This document shows positions 51,556-63,793 of a DNA stretch of 64,000 nt, one piece after another. The DNA lies in assembly GCA_029959195.1 (NCBI GenBank), contig CP114117.1, forward strand, positions 1,178,001 through 1,242,000, written 5' to 3'. This DNA is from Dictyophora rubrovolvata. Taxonomy: Eukaryota; Basidiomycota; Agaricomycetes; Phallales; Phallaceae. A model generated the notes under the pieces. It did not search any database. It was not told the DNA's origin and saw only the letters and a list, made by a program, of their open reading frames with translations. Numbering within the stretch: the stretch's first letter is position 1; each line of letters opens with the position of its first letter. Both the position numbers and the translations under genes were made by a program.

Positions 51556-52213
51556 CTATGTGTGCACTAATGTGCTTTTAGACTTGGATTTTCCCAATGA
51601 ACCTGCGAGCCATAAGCCACCGACGATTAGTAAAAGAACACGTAATCCGTGTTTCTCCTCATCATTTAGAGGTTTGTCGCGGGACAGCGTCGGGTGTCCG
51701 GACAAACTTGTGTTATCAGACTGTTTTTTGAACGGGTTCGCGACAGTGGAATCGGGTGGAATGCCTATATCCTCAAGGAAATCTGCCCATAAACCTGTTC
51801 GAGTTGACGGCGCTTGTATGGGAGGCGCGGAATGGTCCAGGGTCGCGGAGTGGGGATGCTGTTCTTCGTAGGTTGGTCCTCCAGCAGATTGTTGTGAGGA
51901 GACCCCAGCGACAACAAAGATGGGCCTCATGGGTGCTTCATGATCAGCATCGTGGCGTATGGACGAGGTGCCTCTTGGGTGCGCAGAGGGCTGAAAATGA
52001 GCCGGCTTAGTCGAGGAATGTCAGATAGGATGACTCGGAATTGAGAATGGAAAACGCACTATCTCTGGGCCTAATAAATCAGGTTCTGTTGCTATATCGG
52101 GCAGTTTGATGTCTAATGTGAATTTTGTCTGTGGGCCATGTGCACTCGATGGGTTTGCATCACTGCTGTTGCTAATGCATGTACCGCTTATCCGAGAAAC
52201 GTGTTTGACGAGA
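51556..52213 (-). CDS. Unknown protein with C-terminal membrane segment (5' end unresolved)
   Basis: Two exons are supported, 52060-52213 and 51556-51990, joined in frame by a GT-AG intron. Together they encode about 195 residues: GPQTKFTLDIKLPDIATEP, then a Ser/Pro-rich part, then WADFLEDIGIPPDSTVANPF and a hydrophobic C-terminal segment (LRVLLLIVGGLWLAGSL) before a basic end KSKSKS. That layout resembles a tail-anchored membrane protein. I could not find a start exon that splices in phase: the obvious ATG near 52343 with a GTAAGC donor is in the wrong phase. The gene may start further upstream or carry an error. Function unknown. Confidence 0.5.
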
Positions 52214-52667
52214 CTGGCAAGGGTGTCAGTTCGGAGAAAAAAAGAAACAGTAAAAGACAAGCATCTGGCTTACTTGGGCGTACAATTGGGTCGAATAAGT
52301 CTGCTTATGCTTACAGATGCAGCTAGTGAGCGAATCATGGCAGTCACGGTCACGTGCCACCAATGTGGATATCGTGCCAGTGCAAGCTTGCCTCGAGGCA
52401 AACACCCGCAAGGAGGCCTGCCTTCGCTCCTTGTCCTTCTTTCTTTTTCCCTTTCTCCACATCTACTCTCTTTTGCACAGTGCGGCAGCCTCTTTGCTGT
52501 TTCCGTTCATACATTAATTTGTGAGCTCGAGCTTGCCGTCAGGCCAGCCTCATGTTCAAGCGCAACAAGGGAACTAATACTAATCAGCCCATTGGAAAAG
52601 CAAGATGTCCCATTTTTTCACTCACTAAAAACCGTCTTGTTCAACCAATTTCTCTTTTCTCATCCAG
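52214..52667. other. Undefined stretch between two unknown genes
   Basis: Should contain the missing 5' part of the minus-strand gene and the promoter of the plus-strand gene at 52668. A 242-codon open frame spans 52106-52834 on the plus strand but lacks coding character and conflicts with both neighbours. CT-rich tracts (CTTTCTTTTTCCC) near 52440 are typical of basidiomycete promoters. Confidence 0.4.
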
Positions 52668-54466
52668 ATGCTCATCTCTCCAGCGTATGTAGCTCTCCTC
52701 GCTTTCTCCCTCGTTTTCATGCTCACCAATATCGTGCAGTGCTAGCAACGCCACACTCCCCTCGTTGTGGGGGAAGATTAAGAAATCGAACAAGAATGAC
52801 GCGAATGCTCTCATCGCGCGAACACGAATGTTAACCCTCGCTCATGGGGAAATGGAAACTGTTAAAATCCTACCCAATACCTTTGCCGTACGTTGAAATG
52901 TGTATTCTCAACTCCTGATATACGATCTCTTCTTATTTTAGGATTTGGAGGCTCTGGCACGCAATTGGGTCAAACCTCCTCCGAATGCACCCTTCTCGTT
53001 GCGGGTTCCCGTCCAATATGCTCCTCCACAAGCATCGGTATGATATCCAATCTAATGCTAGATTAACTCTGTATTGAGTATCATCATATCTGTTTCACAG
53101 CGGTTTATTCATGGCGAATATATTTATGCAAGTCTACTTTTTTTCGATTCTCTCCAATTTGTTGAACTAACGTGGCTGGCTGAATTCAGCTACATGACGA
53201 AGAGTCGTTCCAAATCGCTTCTATGGGCGTACATGGTTTGTACGTCGAAGTACTTTCAGATACCCCTCCCCCGGAAGAACCTCCCCCACCACCGTAAGTG
53301 GCCAACGGATCCACTTTTTGATTTGTGCTGAAGGTTGAGGAATTATAGCCCACCACCAGTCTTGGAAATGCCCGCAACTTTCAATTTAGAGCTGGCGCCG
53401 GGTCAAGTTGTAGCCATTGATACTATCTGCGAATCAGACGAATTGGATATGTCGAGAACAGAGGACGGAACAGTTGTGGGCGGCATGTTTATGGGCAAAC
53501 TTGATATTGTCCACGATCATGTCGCCAAAGTTCACAAAATGGAGTTCACCGGAACTCGCTTAAAGGAAGAAGAATATCCGTCTGACTTTTTCTTCGACTC
53601 CCGGACCTTAGGCAAGCTCACTGTGGCAGCCAAGCCTTCCGTTGCGAAATGCAACCTCAGCATACTTTCCCCACAACAACAGTATTGCGATGTAGTCTTG
53701 CAATTTTCTTCCTTCTGGAAGCTCGGGACGACTTGGCCTCCAGCTGAGCAGCTCAATCACGACAAAGCCAAATTCTTCTTACGAGTAAACCCCGGAGGCG
53801 CCCTGGAACACTTTGAATCAGAAACCGTCGTAACGTCTTTGTACTATGAAGCCATGTGGGTCTTGCGTTCTTGAAGATACCAACAAACTCTAATGTCCGA
53901 TACCTCATTTTTTTCAGTCCCGAACCAAGCGCCATCGATCCGCTCACCATTATTGGTCCTCATAATAGTTATGCTATGCCACGATCTCAGTTCATTCCGC
54001 ATATTAGCAAGGTGCTAGAAGAATTGGGATTTTCGGTTCCGGCCCGTACCACTTTCATTAGGTAAGACCCTAACTAGCCATTTTTTTACATGTGAACTGG
54101 ACTATAGCTCATTTTTTTTTCAATAGCAATCAAATGTCAAATTTCCAAGCGTATAACAATATTGCTTATCGCTTTATGTCACCCAGCCGTCTTGCTGCTG
54201 CCATCGATCTTTCTGTGACGTGTTCTCCATGTGTCTGGACCCGTATATTTCTACTGTAGGTTCCATTTTCAATGAGATGTACCAATAATGACCATTGCCA
54301 TGCAAGCTACCGCGGCGTATCTGATGAAGAGCTTGGTGCTTTCGTGGGCGCAGGTGATAAAGATGTCCCTCCCGACCACTGGCGAACCATCATCGGTTGG
54401 ACAGAATTGTCAACACAGAAAGACCAATTCCGAGTCTTGGAAACATCCGTTCTCGAAATCAATTAA
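52668..54466 (+). CDS. Unknown conserved-looking 443-residue protein
   Basis: Nine exons (52668-52684, 52740-52887, 52942-53037, 53101-53127, 53190-53293, 53349-53855, 53918-54061, 54127-54255, 54307-54466) give an intact frame. The start codon is in a 17-base first exon; exon 4 is 27 bases and its intron uses a GC donor (53128-53129). Distinctive blocks are FADLEALARNWVKPPP, RFIHGEYIY, ASMGVHGLYVEVLSD, a poly-Pro linker, VVAIDTICESDELDMS, LDIVHDHVAKVHKMEFTG, FFLRVNPGGALEHF, TIIGPHNSYAMPRSQFIPH, LEELGFSVPARTTFI and VPPDHWRTIIGWTE. The many invariant-looking Trp, His and Pro residues suggest a folded cytosolic protein. No signal peptide, membrane segment or catalytic motif is recognised, and I cannot assign a family. 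Confidence 0.8.
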
Positions 54467-54828
54467 AGTTTCACTTCTCTCTTTTCCCTATCGTATTCCT
54501 CGCCGGGCGTGTGGACCATTTTTTCTCTTTCTGGAAGTCTCTATGCTTGTTGTCGAGTTAATCCTAATTTCTCTATATTTGATTACGCTGATTGGTCTAG
54601 ATAATTGCTGTATGTACCCATCAAACAAGAGCTTCCCATACTTGCTTTGGAGATGAAACAAACTCTGCATGCATAATCTGTGCGCTAAGGTTCCAAGGGA
54701 TAAATCCCGGTGTGAGCAAAATGTCCATGTCATCACGCGTCAAATGCAAACGCGCCGTGTCACGCGTTACTTTCATTCGCGCGTAAAATTTCGTACTACT
54801 ACTAGTTTTCTTGCTACGTTTATAAATA
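54467..54828. promoter_or_regulatory. CMR1 upstream region with two ACGCGT boxes
   Basis: 362 bp between the unknown protein's stop and the CMR1 start. ACGCGT occurs at 54735-54740 and 54762-54767, 88 and 61 bases before the ATG. CGCG also occurs at 54751-54754 and within 54778-54783, giving five CGCG cores in about 50 bases. The left part is 3' sequence of the previous gene. Confidence 0.55.
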
Positions 54829-57165
54829 ATGGACTTGTGAGTCGAATTTCCTATTCATCATGCCCTCTGACCATCCAATTCTTTTAAATAATATAACAGC
54901 GCGACATTAAGAGAGCAGAATATAGCCAAAAATCGGGAATTGTTAAAGCAACTCGAAATTAAAGAAGCCGTGTCTAGAGTTGGGTTATCGGATTCGGCGA
55001 AACCTAAACCTAAGCAAGAAGCAAAACCCATTAAATCTTCGCGTGTCAAGAAGCGGAAATCTCCTGAACCCACTCTTTCGAGAAGACAGTCTTCTAGGCT
55101 GAACAAAGCCTCAAAACAGGATGAGACGCCTCAGGAAAAGAGGGAACGTGAGGTATGATGCCTTCATCTGATGGTAACTAATTTACTTTTCTCGGTAATT
55201 TATTTAGTTACGGCTTATGAAAGAAGAGCAAGAGCGGTTGGAACGTGAAGAGCGCGAAAGGGAAGCCAAGAAACCGCGCCATCAGGATTTGGATTTCAAA
55301 ACGTTGGGTGATGAATTGACATCGAAGGAAATAGACGTCCTTCACTCGACTTTCTCAAATATCTCGTGGCGTACAACTGGATCCGTCAATACAAATCGAG
55401 CTCTTGATGAGAAGGAAGTTGAGGAATTAAGGAAAGCATATTCTAATGTGAAAATAGTCAGCAGAGCGAAAGTGACACAAGATCGAGTTTATAGTTCTCT
55501 GTATCACCCAGACAAAGTTGGTATTTTCTATATATTCGTTCAACGTATGTATACTCAATCGGATGTTAGACCAAAGATCTTTTATTTTTTGGAGGTAAGG
55601 ATTAGTCATCTCTGTCTTCCTTGTAAGCTGCAAGTAGTACTTTAGATAAACACGGCCAGTTGGGGATTTGGGATGCCCGCGCGGAGCCGCTGGAAACACT
55701 GGTAACTTTTCTATTTTCTTTTTCTCCCTGACGTACGTTAGTGACGTGCTCTTTTGCTAGGACGAAGATGGCAATCCCATTGAAACTGATTCGGAAGAGG
55801 GCGGTAGAATCTACCGATTGCAGCCGCATTGGCCTGCCACATCAAAATCATCAATATCATGTATTAAACTCGATCCCTTAAACCCTAGGAATGTAAGTTA
55901 TTTCAACAATACTCGTTGTCAAACCTGCCAAATGCAACTCCTTTATGCACACAGATTTATACCTCGGCTTACGACTGCACGATGCGAAGTATCTCATTTG
56001 AATCGGGTATTTCCACAGAAATATTTGCGCTGGAGGATACACTCATATCAAGTTTTGATATCTCACCCGACGGCTACGAGATATGGATTTCAGATGCGGA
56101 AGGCGGGATTACACATAAGGATGTGCGAGAAGCGAAATCGCGTGCTCGTCGTTACCAATTGTTAGAAATAAAGGCTGGTTGCATATCCATTAATCCTATT
56201 CGCCCAGAGGCAATATTGGTCAGCTCGAACAACAAATCACTAACGTATGTGTCACCTATGTCGATTTCTTCAAACTTCAATTAAGCACCAATTCAATACA
56301 GATTGTGGGACGCGAGGAAGTTATCTTCGCTATCAGTAGCAACATTACTGACCCCTCCGCCTTCTTCTCCTATTGGTACTTCACGTGGAATTCTTTCGAA
56401 TTCTATGGCTGAGATTGATTTCGAGACCATAAAAGATCAGTTAGATTCGAAGGAAGATAGTGGCGTTCTGATGGCGAAATGGATGCACCAGAAAAGCGTT
56501 AGCTCGGCCTATTGGGACCCCTCGGGCACCCGGATTGTGAGCACGAGCTACGATGACACCCTTCGCCGTAAGTGAACGACCCCTTAGTTGGTGTATGTGT
56601 TGGATATGAAGAAAAAAAATCTTCTAGTTTGGAACGTTGATTGGGGTAAATTGATGGCTGACCCAACTGTGAAACAATACAAACCTTTCGTCCAACTTCA
56701 TCACAATTGCCAAACGGTTCGTAGCATTTTCCCTTAGGATTTATGTTTACATTAAAATCAAATGGCTTGTGTTAGGGGAAATGGCTGTCCATTCTAAAGT
56801 CACAGTGGAACCAAAATCCAGACGTATCCCCTCATTTCACAGTTGGAAATATGAATCATTCTCTGAACGTTGTCTCGGGGATGGTGCGCGCTTATGTATC
56901 CCATGTTTTCATGGCATTGCTGAAAGAAGCTCTTTCATTTCCTAGGGACAACCAATTGCCGCGCTCAGTGACCGTTCTAAGTAAGTTCTATGAGTCTTTA
57001 TACATAGCTATTTTTCAACGCGTGTTATATAGAATCACGGCTGTCCAGGCAGTTACATGCTCACATCCGGGAATTGTGGCTCGTGTTGCTTCCGGGAATG
57101 CCAGCGGGAGGTGTGTACTCTGGGCATCCGAGTCGGACTCATCAGACACGGAGAGTGTGTCGTAA
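54829..57165 (+). CDS. CMR1: DNA damage-binding WD-repeat protein Cmr1
   Basis: Fungal relative of WDR76 and DDB2; yeast Cmr1 binds damaged DNA and marks replication-stress foci. Twelve exons (first exon 54829-54836, 8 bases) sum to 567 residues. The N-terminus is a charged helix with basic clusters (RVKKRKSPEP, KASKQDETPQEKREREV). A seven-bladed WD40 region follows, with FFGDKHGQLGIWDAR, YTSAYDCTMRSISF, SLTLWDARKL, VSTSYDDTLRLWNVDWG and a final GRCVLWASE. SSLYHPDKTKDLLFFGD matches the Cmr1 signature region. The last residues are Ser/Asp/Glu-rich. Exon 4 is only 25 bases. Two ACGCGT boxes lie upstream. Confidence 0.9.
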
Positions 57166-57401
57166 CTCGATACTTTAGAACATTGTTCCCGTGTTGAGAC
57201 GTGATTGTAAATAGAAAATGTATACGTGACTGGTGATTGTCACGGAGTGATGTTGGATTTGCATATCTCTTTCCAAATCCGTCAATCCGCTTCGCGTAGG
57301 GCGCCGGCTTGACTTTCCCCAAGCCCTGACGAATCTCAGCGGCTGGGGAGCCATTTTAATAAATACCTCATCGTTCCACTTGCTACATCATACTAACTGT
57401 C

Positions 57402-58736
<1,335 letters not shown>

Positions 58737-58916
58737 CCATTTATGGAACGGAAAGACTGGTTGTATTTTTATCTGCCCTTCAAGAGCTCATACGTACTAG
58801 GAGAAGTTTTAATATTCATCATCTGTTCGGAACGCTGTCTACAACATAGCAGGCTGTAAAGCATACCTTTCATAGCAAAATTATATTTAAGAACAAAAGA
58901 ATGCATTGAGGTTTAC

Positions 58917-59900
58917 TCACATTTTCACGGTATATAGTCCAGCGGGAAATCCATCCTGTATTATTTCATGAACAACTGTCAGGCCAGCCTCCTTGAAGCA
59001 CTTAATCCATGCGACATTAGATCTAAAAAAAGACATCGCATTAATTATTGTGAATCTAAATCCGATCTGGCCATTGACCTTGTGAGACTCGAATCCTGAT
59101 CGTGAAAAACCACTTGAGGCATATTACCAGGGCCATCTTGATAGAGATTTTCTTTGACTACGATAAAACTTTCGGAAGGAGAACGTAAAGCTTGCTTCGC
59201 TCTTTTGAAGAAGTCGATTAGTTCAGGATCAGAAAGATGACCCAAACACCACTGGCACCAGATCACGTCGAAGACTGATTCTGTTTCTCCGCTGTAGCCC
59301 AACCGTTTTATGTATGTGGCGTTCGAAAGCGGATGAAGTGGTATAAAAGTTTGGAGACCTTCCTGAATAAAAGTAACGCTGTTTGTCTTGTCCGAAATCC
59401 CTTTCCATCGCTTGGACGGGATGCTACTGGACATGTTTTCTAAGCATTCTTGATACGCAGCTTGCACGAATTTTGGAACTGGTTCGACTAAAACAACATC
59501 GGAAAATAGGGGAAGGAGCACTGTCTTTGTGGTTCGTCCGATTCCGGCACCCACATCAAGGGCACGGAGACGGTAAGATTTGGGTTTTGCCTCGAGAGGA
59601 CGTATGGCAGATGACACCGTACATAATTCGGGCAACAGATGTTGTAAAAATTGACGAGAGCCAAGCGCATCGATTCGAGGTAATGACTATTAGAGCCTCC
59701 AAGAATTTGACTTTAAAGCGAAAAGCAATCAGATATTAGAACGCACACCTGAACCGAAACCACCTAGCCGGGGCTCAGTATTAGATGATTTCTCTACACA
59801 TAATTCGTAGAATAAACAGACCTAGAACGCCATCTAAACTAGCGGGCTGCTTGCGCCAATAATCTATGCCTGCTTCGTAATCAGGGTTTTGGACAGACAT
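58917..59900 (-). CDS. Alpha N-terminal protein methyltransferase (NTM1/Tae1-like)
   Basis: Methylates the N-terminal X-Pro-Lys motif of target proteins such as ribosomal subunits. Four exons (59822-59900, 59747-59763, 59079-59686, 58917-59022) give 269 residues; exon 2 is only 17 bases. The start MSVQNPDYEAGIDYWRKQPA has the family's Y-W block, followed by DGVLGGFGSG. SAM motif I is LDVGAGIGRTTKTVL, with VVLVEPVPKF and the substrate-binding block DVIWCQWCLGHLSD. IVVKENLYQD and the end EIIQDGFPAGLYTVKM are typical. The donor of intron 2 (GTGCGT) was chosen because it alone keeps the frame. Confidence 0.9.
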
Positions 59901-60007
59901 GCTGGCATTCATAATATAACATGGCAAAATTCTATTGGTTGGGCGCGTCCCATATAAATTTTAGCTATGGGTTGGTCACATGTCACATTCCGCGACACGA
60001 CTCGGAG
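59901..60007. promoter_or_regulatory. Shared divergent promoter, NTM1-like / CSM3
   Basis: 107 bp between starts. It contains ATTGGTTGG (an inverted CCAAT box) and GGGCGCGTCC, close to but not a perfect ACGCGT. Confidence 0.5.
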
Positions 60008-61325
60008 ATGGACCGTGACGTTAATATGCCTCTCCTCGATGATATCTGGGCGGAACCGCTCGCAGAGGAGCCCATTCCTGTCTCCGAACAACGTAAAAGA
60101 GGACCATTGTTTCTCCCTGGTGACAGCGATGAAGAAATATCCAGCTTCCAAGACTTACAGGCTCCTAACACAGAAAGCACCGAGGTTGACGAAACTCTAC
60201 ATCCAGACAAAGGAAAACTCGACGCGATCTTTGCTGATATAGATAACGAGAACGAGGACATTTTTGCAGATGTCGATAAGCCGATTGACTTGGAAGCCAT
60301 GCAGCATCGTGCTAAAGCGAAGATTGCGGCTATGCAACCGGAGTCTACTGCCATGGCTGTTGATGGCTCTCAAGCAACATCGAAAAAGGATGGACCCGTC
60401 CAAAGACGTCCTGTCGCCAAACTAGACGAAGAAAAACTATTAGGACCCGATGGGTTCCCTCGTCTTCTGAAAGATTACAAGACTTTTAAAGTATCAGGAA
60501 AAGGAAGAGAAGTATGTTGTATTTCTGTCGTCCTCCTCATTCATCAATCAGACTTCTTTTCTGCTCCTCCAAGGTACAGGACTTGGAAAGGCTTTTTCGT
60601 ATATACCACGGTTGGACCCATAGGCTATTTCCTAAATATCGGTTTCAAGATACCGTTGAAAGGGTAGAAAAGCTTTGTCGATCTAGAAGGATGACGGTAG
60701 GGTGCTTCGTTCTCTGATGCTTACATCCTAACTATCGTAGGTAAACTTACGTGTTTGGCGAGACGAAGTACACGGTCTAGTACACGGTCACCCCGAAGAT
60801 GATGCAGAAAGTGGATCCGAGTCAGAGGGGAATCGGCCTAATACAAATGAGAACCGTTCGCCGCGGTCTGGCGCACAATCTGAAGCACCATCACGACCAG
60901 ACAGCCCTATCAATTCAACTCGTTCCGTATCAGCTGCACCTTCTGTTCCATCGTCCATAACGGACATGGATGACATAGATGCAATGATACGAGAAGAAGA
61001 AGAACTTATGCGAGAACTCGACGGAGGAGGCTCCACAGTGTCGAAGCAGTACCAGGTTAGTGGGACAGCTACGAGCAATGAGGAGGAAGCCCTTTGGGCT
61101 GCTGAAGAAGGGGCACCGGCTGTTCCACAAATGGAACTGCAGGCTCTCCTTTCAAAATCACTAGAAGACGACGCGGACCTCTGGAATATCGTTGACGACA
61201 TACAAAATCCTTTGATTGACCAAAATGAACTTGAAATCCACTCAAAGTCGCCGTCAGATTCAGTGCCGACAAACCAGGATGAATTACCAACAATAGGGGG
61301 GGAGTGGGAGGACATGTATGAGTGA
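60008..61325 (+). CDS. CSM3: Csm3/Swi3/Tipin replication fork protection subunit
   Basis: Partner of Tof1/Timeless; stabilises stalled replication forks. Three exons (60008-60511, 60574-60696, 60741-61325) give 403 residues. The acidic N-terminus is followed by the Swi3 domain at about 130-220: RRPVAKLDEEKLLGPDGFPRLLKDY, with KYRFQDTVERVEKLCRSRRM and VNLRVWRDE, the family core. The rest is acidic and Ser-rich and ends with a helical segment (EEALWAAEEGAPAVPQMELQAL). An in-frame ATG at 59921 is possible but would run through the promoter shared with the divergent methyltransferase gene. Confidence 0.9.
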
Positions 61326-61378
61326 CAATAATTAATGGTTATTCCTGATACCTAAGTTATTGGCAAATCGCATACACA

Positions 61379-62568
61379 TCACGAGCCCTGTTGCCATCGT
61401 GGCTCATGCGACTTGGTAAGGGCCAGATCCCTCAAATTTTCAACGGAGACTACTCCGCGGACGTCTTTGGATTCAATTGCTTCGCATATCCCTGCTCCAA
61501 CGTGGTCGAGATGGATTGGTGCCAGCTCCAATGTGTCGGCCAAACTATGAAGTGAATGAGGAATTTCCTCCGAGGCCGATGAGGGAGAAAGGCTACGAAG
61601 AATACGGCTTGGTGTTGGAACAAAGCTGGGGGCATTTTTGTGGACTGTGGCTGATAAGGACGCGAGTGCAGCCATTGGGCTACTGATAGGTCGGAGATGT
61701 GGATGGTAGATAAAACCTGTTGTTTTGTAATTATCACTTGTCCAAGAGAGTGGAATATGTAACTTACTCGGTCGAACACATACGTCACGGACGTTCGTCT
61801 CCCCACACAATTGACGTATTCCTGCTTCAGCTTCGCGTTTCGTTTCAATATATCGGCGTGGAATCATTGGACGACCCATATCCTCTGCAGAGAGATAGAC
61901 GAAAGTACGGGATGTGCTGGAATGATCACTTGCTTCTTCTATGTACGTTCGGCACATCGTTAATGCTACGAGACGAATGATTTCGCTTATAACAGTGAAT
62001 TGACGGATTCAGCTTACCTGTGTCGCGGTTCATCATCTCATATGAGCCTTTCCCGCCCTTTCTTAGTGGATTGTCGTGCGAATTGTTAAAAACAACACGA
62101 GACAAAGCTACGATATCACCGCTCCTTAACGCCTCTTTGTAACGCGTAGCCTCAAATAACAGGCCAACTGTGTGTACGACAGCTGTCTGATCTCGTAAAA
62201 TTTTCCTGTAAGTCTCCGGTTCAAGAGCGGAGGCTCTGTGCCACGACACCTAAAATAACCGGATGTCAGACTATAATTCATATGACCCAGAACGCGCTAA
62301 CATTAGATGTCCAAGCTGGTAGATGTCCTTTGCGGGTGCGGAACGGGTTACCTGACGAACTAAGGCATAGAATAAGCTTAGGGAGCGCAATATAAAAAAA
62401 AGTAGATCGAAATAAACCTTATACTAGACACATTCCATCCTCTCGCCAATGCAGCACGACAAACCGATGACCCTATAAAGAGTCAAGTCTGTTTCAGAAT
62501 AATAAAAAACTCTTTTGGATGTTACCAACGAATCCGTTGCCCCCGACAACAAGTAGGTTCTGTCTCAT
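61379..62568 (-). CDS. Coq11/YLR290C-like mitochondrial NAD(P)-binding protein
   Basis: Atypical short-chain dehydrogenase of the complex I 39-kDa subunit/Coq11 type, linked to coenzyme Q synthesis in yeast. Six exons (62526-62568, 62418-62472, 62302-62359, 62018-62249, 61768-61965, 61379-61716) give 307 residues. The Rossmann start NLLVVGGNGFVGSSVCRAAL has the G-x-x-G-x-x-G pattern; AVVHTVGLLF, FVYLSAEDMGRP, RRYIETKREAEAGI (Y-x-x-x-K) and VRPSFIYHPHLRP follow. GGNGFVG sits directly at the N-terminus, with no long presequence. The convergent neighbour CSM3 ends 53 bp away. Confidence 0.87.
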
Positions 62569-62878
62569 TTGGTTTAGCGGCTAGTAGACTGTGAATTGCG
62601 CTTATTCTCTTCAAGACGAGGCGCTAAGATACGCACGAACTACGTCATTAGGAATCAAACAATTATATTTCTCAAAAATAATTATAACGGGTCCGTTTTA
62701 TTTGTAAAAAAAAAATCCCTCCTAGGATTGTCCATGAAGGGAAAAGAAATAAACAAGAATTAACAGACATTGTAAATACTTTGAAAGATCATTTCGCTGT
62801 CCAGTTGCTTCATGTGCAAAGGACCAGCCTAACCAGTTCTAACACGAAACACAAACAACATTGCAGTAGGATGATCGA
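62569..62878. other. 310-bp gap, no gene
   Basis: Between the Coq11-like start and the barwin-like stop, both on the minus strand. It has an A/T-rich stretch with a ten-A run near 62705 and a small inverted repeat AACGG/CCGTT around 62687. Nothing else was recognised. Confidence 0.4.
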
Positions 62879-63793
62879 TTACTCGATATAATTCCACGCC
62901 ACTGAATCGAATTCTAAGTTTGATTTTTTCTACGCAATGCTGCATGAAGGGACGTACAGTCAAAAATTCCGACGGGCAGGTCAGAAAGCGCCTCGAAAAC
63001 TCCAAGAGAACAATCGACGGAGTAATCACTGATGCAAGTAGGACATTCATCTGCTACAACAGCCGTGGTAGTTTTACCGTTGCTTTTATTAAGAAGTTGG
63101 ATTTTTTTCCCGCAGTTGGCGCCATTTTGGTAGGAAAAGGTATCTACTTAGAGGTTAGACAAGGATGAAGTTCGACAGCGTCTCCATTTCCTTACCGAGA
63201 GCAACAATCATATCATAATCTGAATGAACAATTCCACAGGCTCCGGGGTTGTTGTTTTGATAAAAGTAGGTCGCACTATGTACGCGTCGTAATTGTTCTT
63301 AAGTGATGGTTCCAAAGATGCAAACTTACGATCCAACAAACGGATTTGACAATACATCGCCTACATCGGGGAGAGAGACAGTAGCTGATGGCGTGGGGGG
63401 AACATTTACAGCCGGCGTAGGGGTAACTGTGGGGGGTATCAGGGAAGAGGAGGCCGAGCTCAACGCAGCCGCTGAGGGAGTGCAGGAGGGAGGGCGATCG
63501 GTCAGGTTTTGGGCCTTTCCATGTATATTATTATATTAGCGTATGACTCAAAAATAAATAAAAACGAAGAAAGAGAGAAAACGCACGTGCAACAACGGGT
63601 GACAGCACTGGTCGAAGAATGTAGTGTTGTGTTGTTGAGCACAGTCCAAGGCAGCATAGCGGACACGGTAGGTGTCGTATGACTCAAGGACGGTTTCGTT
63701 GTAGGAGGCTGGGACAGTAATAGTGCGAGGAATAACCAGTGCACTTGTCAAGGAAGCAAAGGCTACAACGAGGACAGAAAGTTTCTGGAACAT
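62879..63793 (-). CDS. Secreted barwin-like (RlpA-like double-psi beta-barrel) protein
   Basis: Five exons (63587-63793, 63330-63514, 63196-63275, 62958-63143, 62879-62901) give 226 residues. A signal peptide (MFQKLSVLVVAFASLTSALV) is followed by YDTYRVRYAALDCAQQHNTTFFDQCCHPLL, split as two blocks (YAALDC, NTTFFDQCCH), a pattern I associate with a mushroom secreted family, then a Pro/Ser-rich linker. The barrel domain has ATYFYQNNNPGACGIVHSD, CGKKIQLLNKSNG, VVADECPTC, and ends GIFDLAWNYIE, the double-psi barrel pattern of barwin/RlpA proteins. Such proteins bind or modify cell-wall glycans in plants and bacteria; the fungal role is unclear. A short last exon (23 bases) with acceptor at 62902 restores the expected end. 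Confidence 0.85.

Noticed and set aside
52106-52834. 242-codon open frame on the plus strand
   Set aside because: It begins at a non-ATG codon, runs antisense to a spliced gene and through the first intron of the gene at 52668, and its translation has no protein-like blocks.
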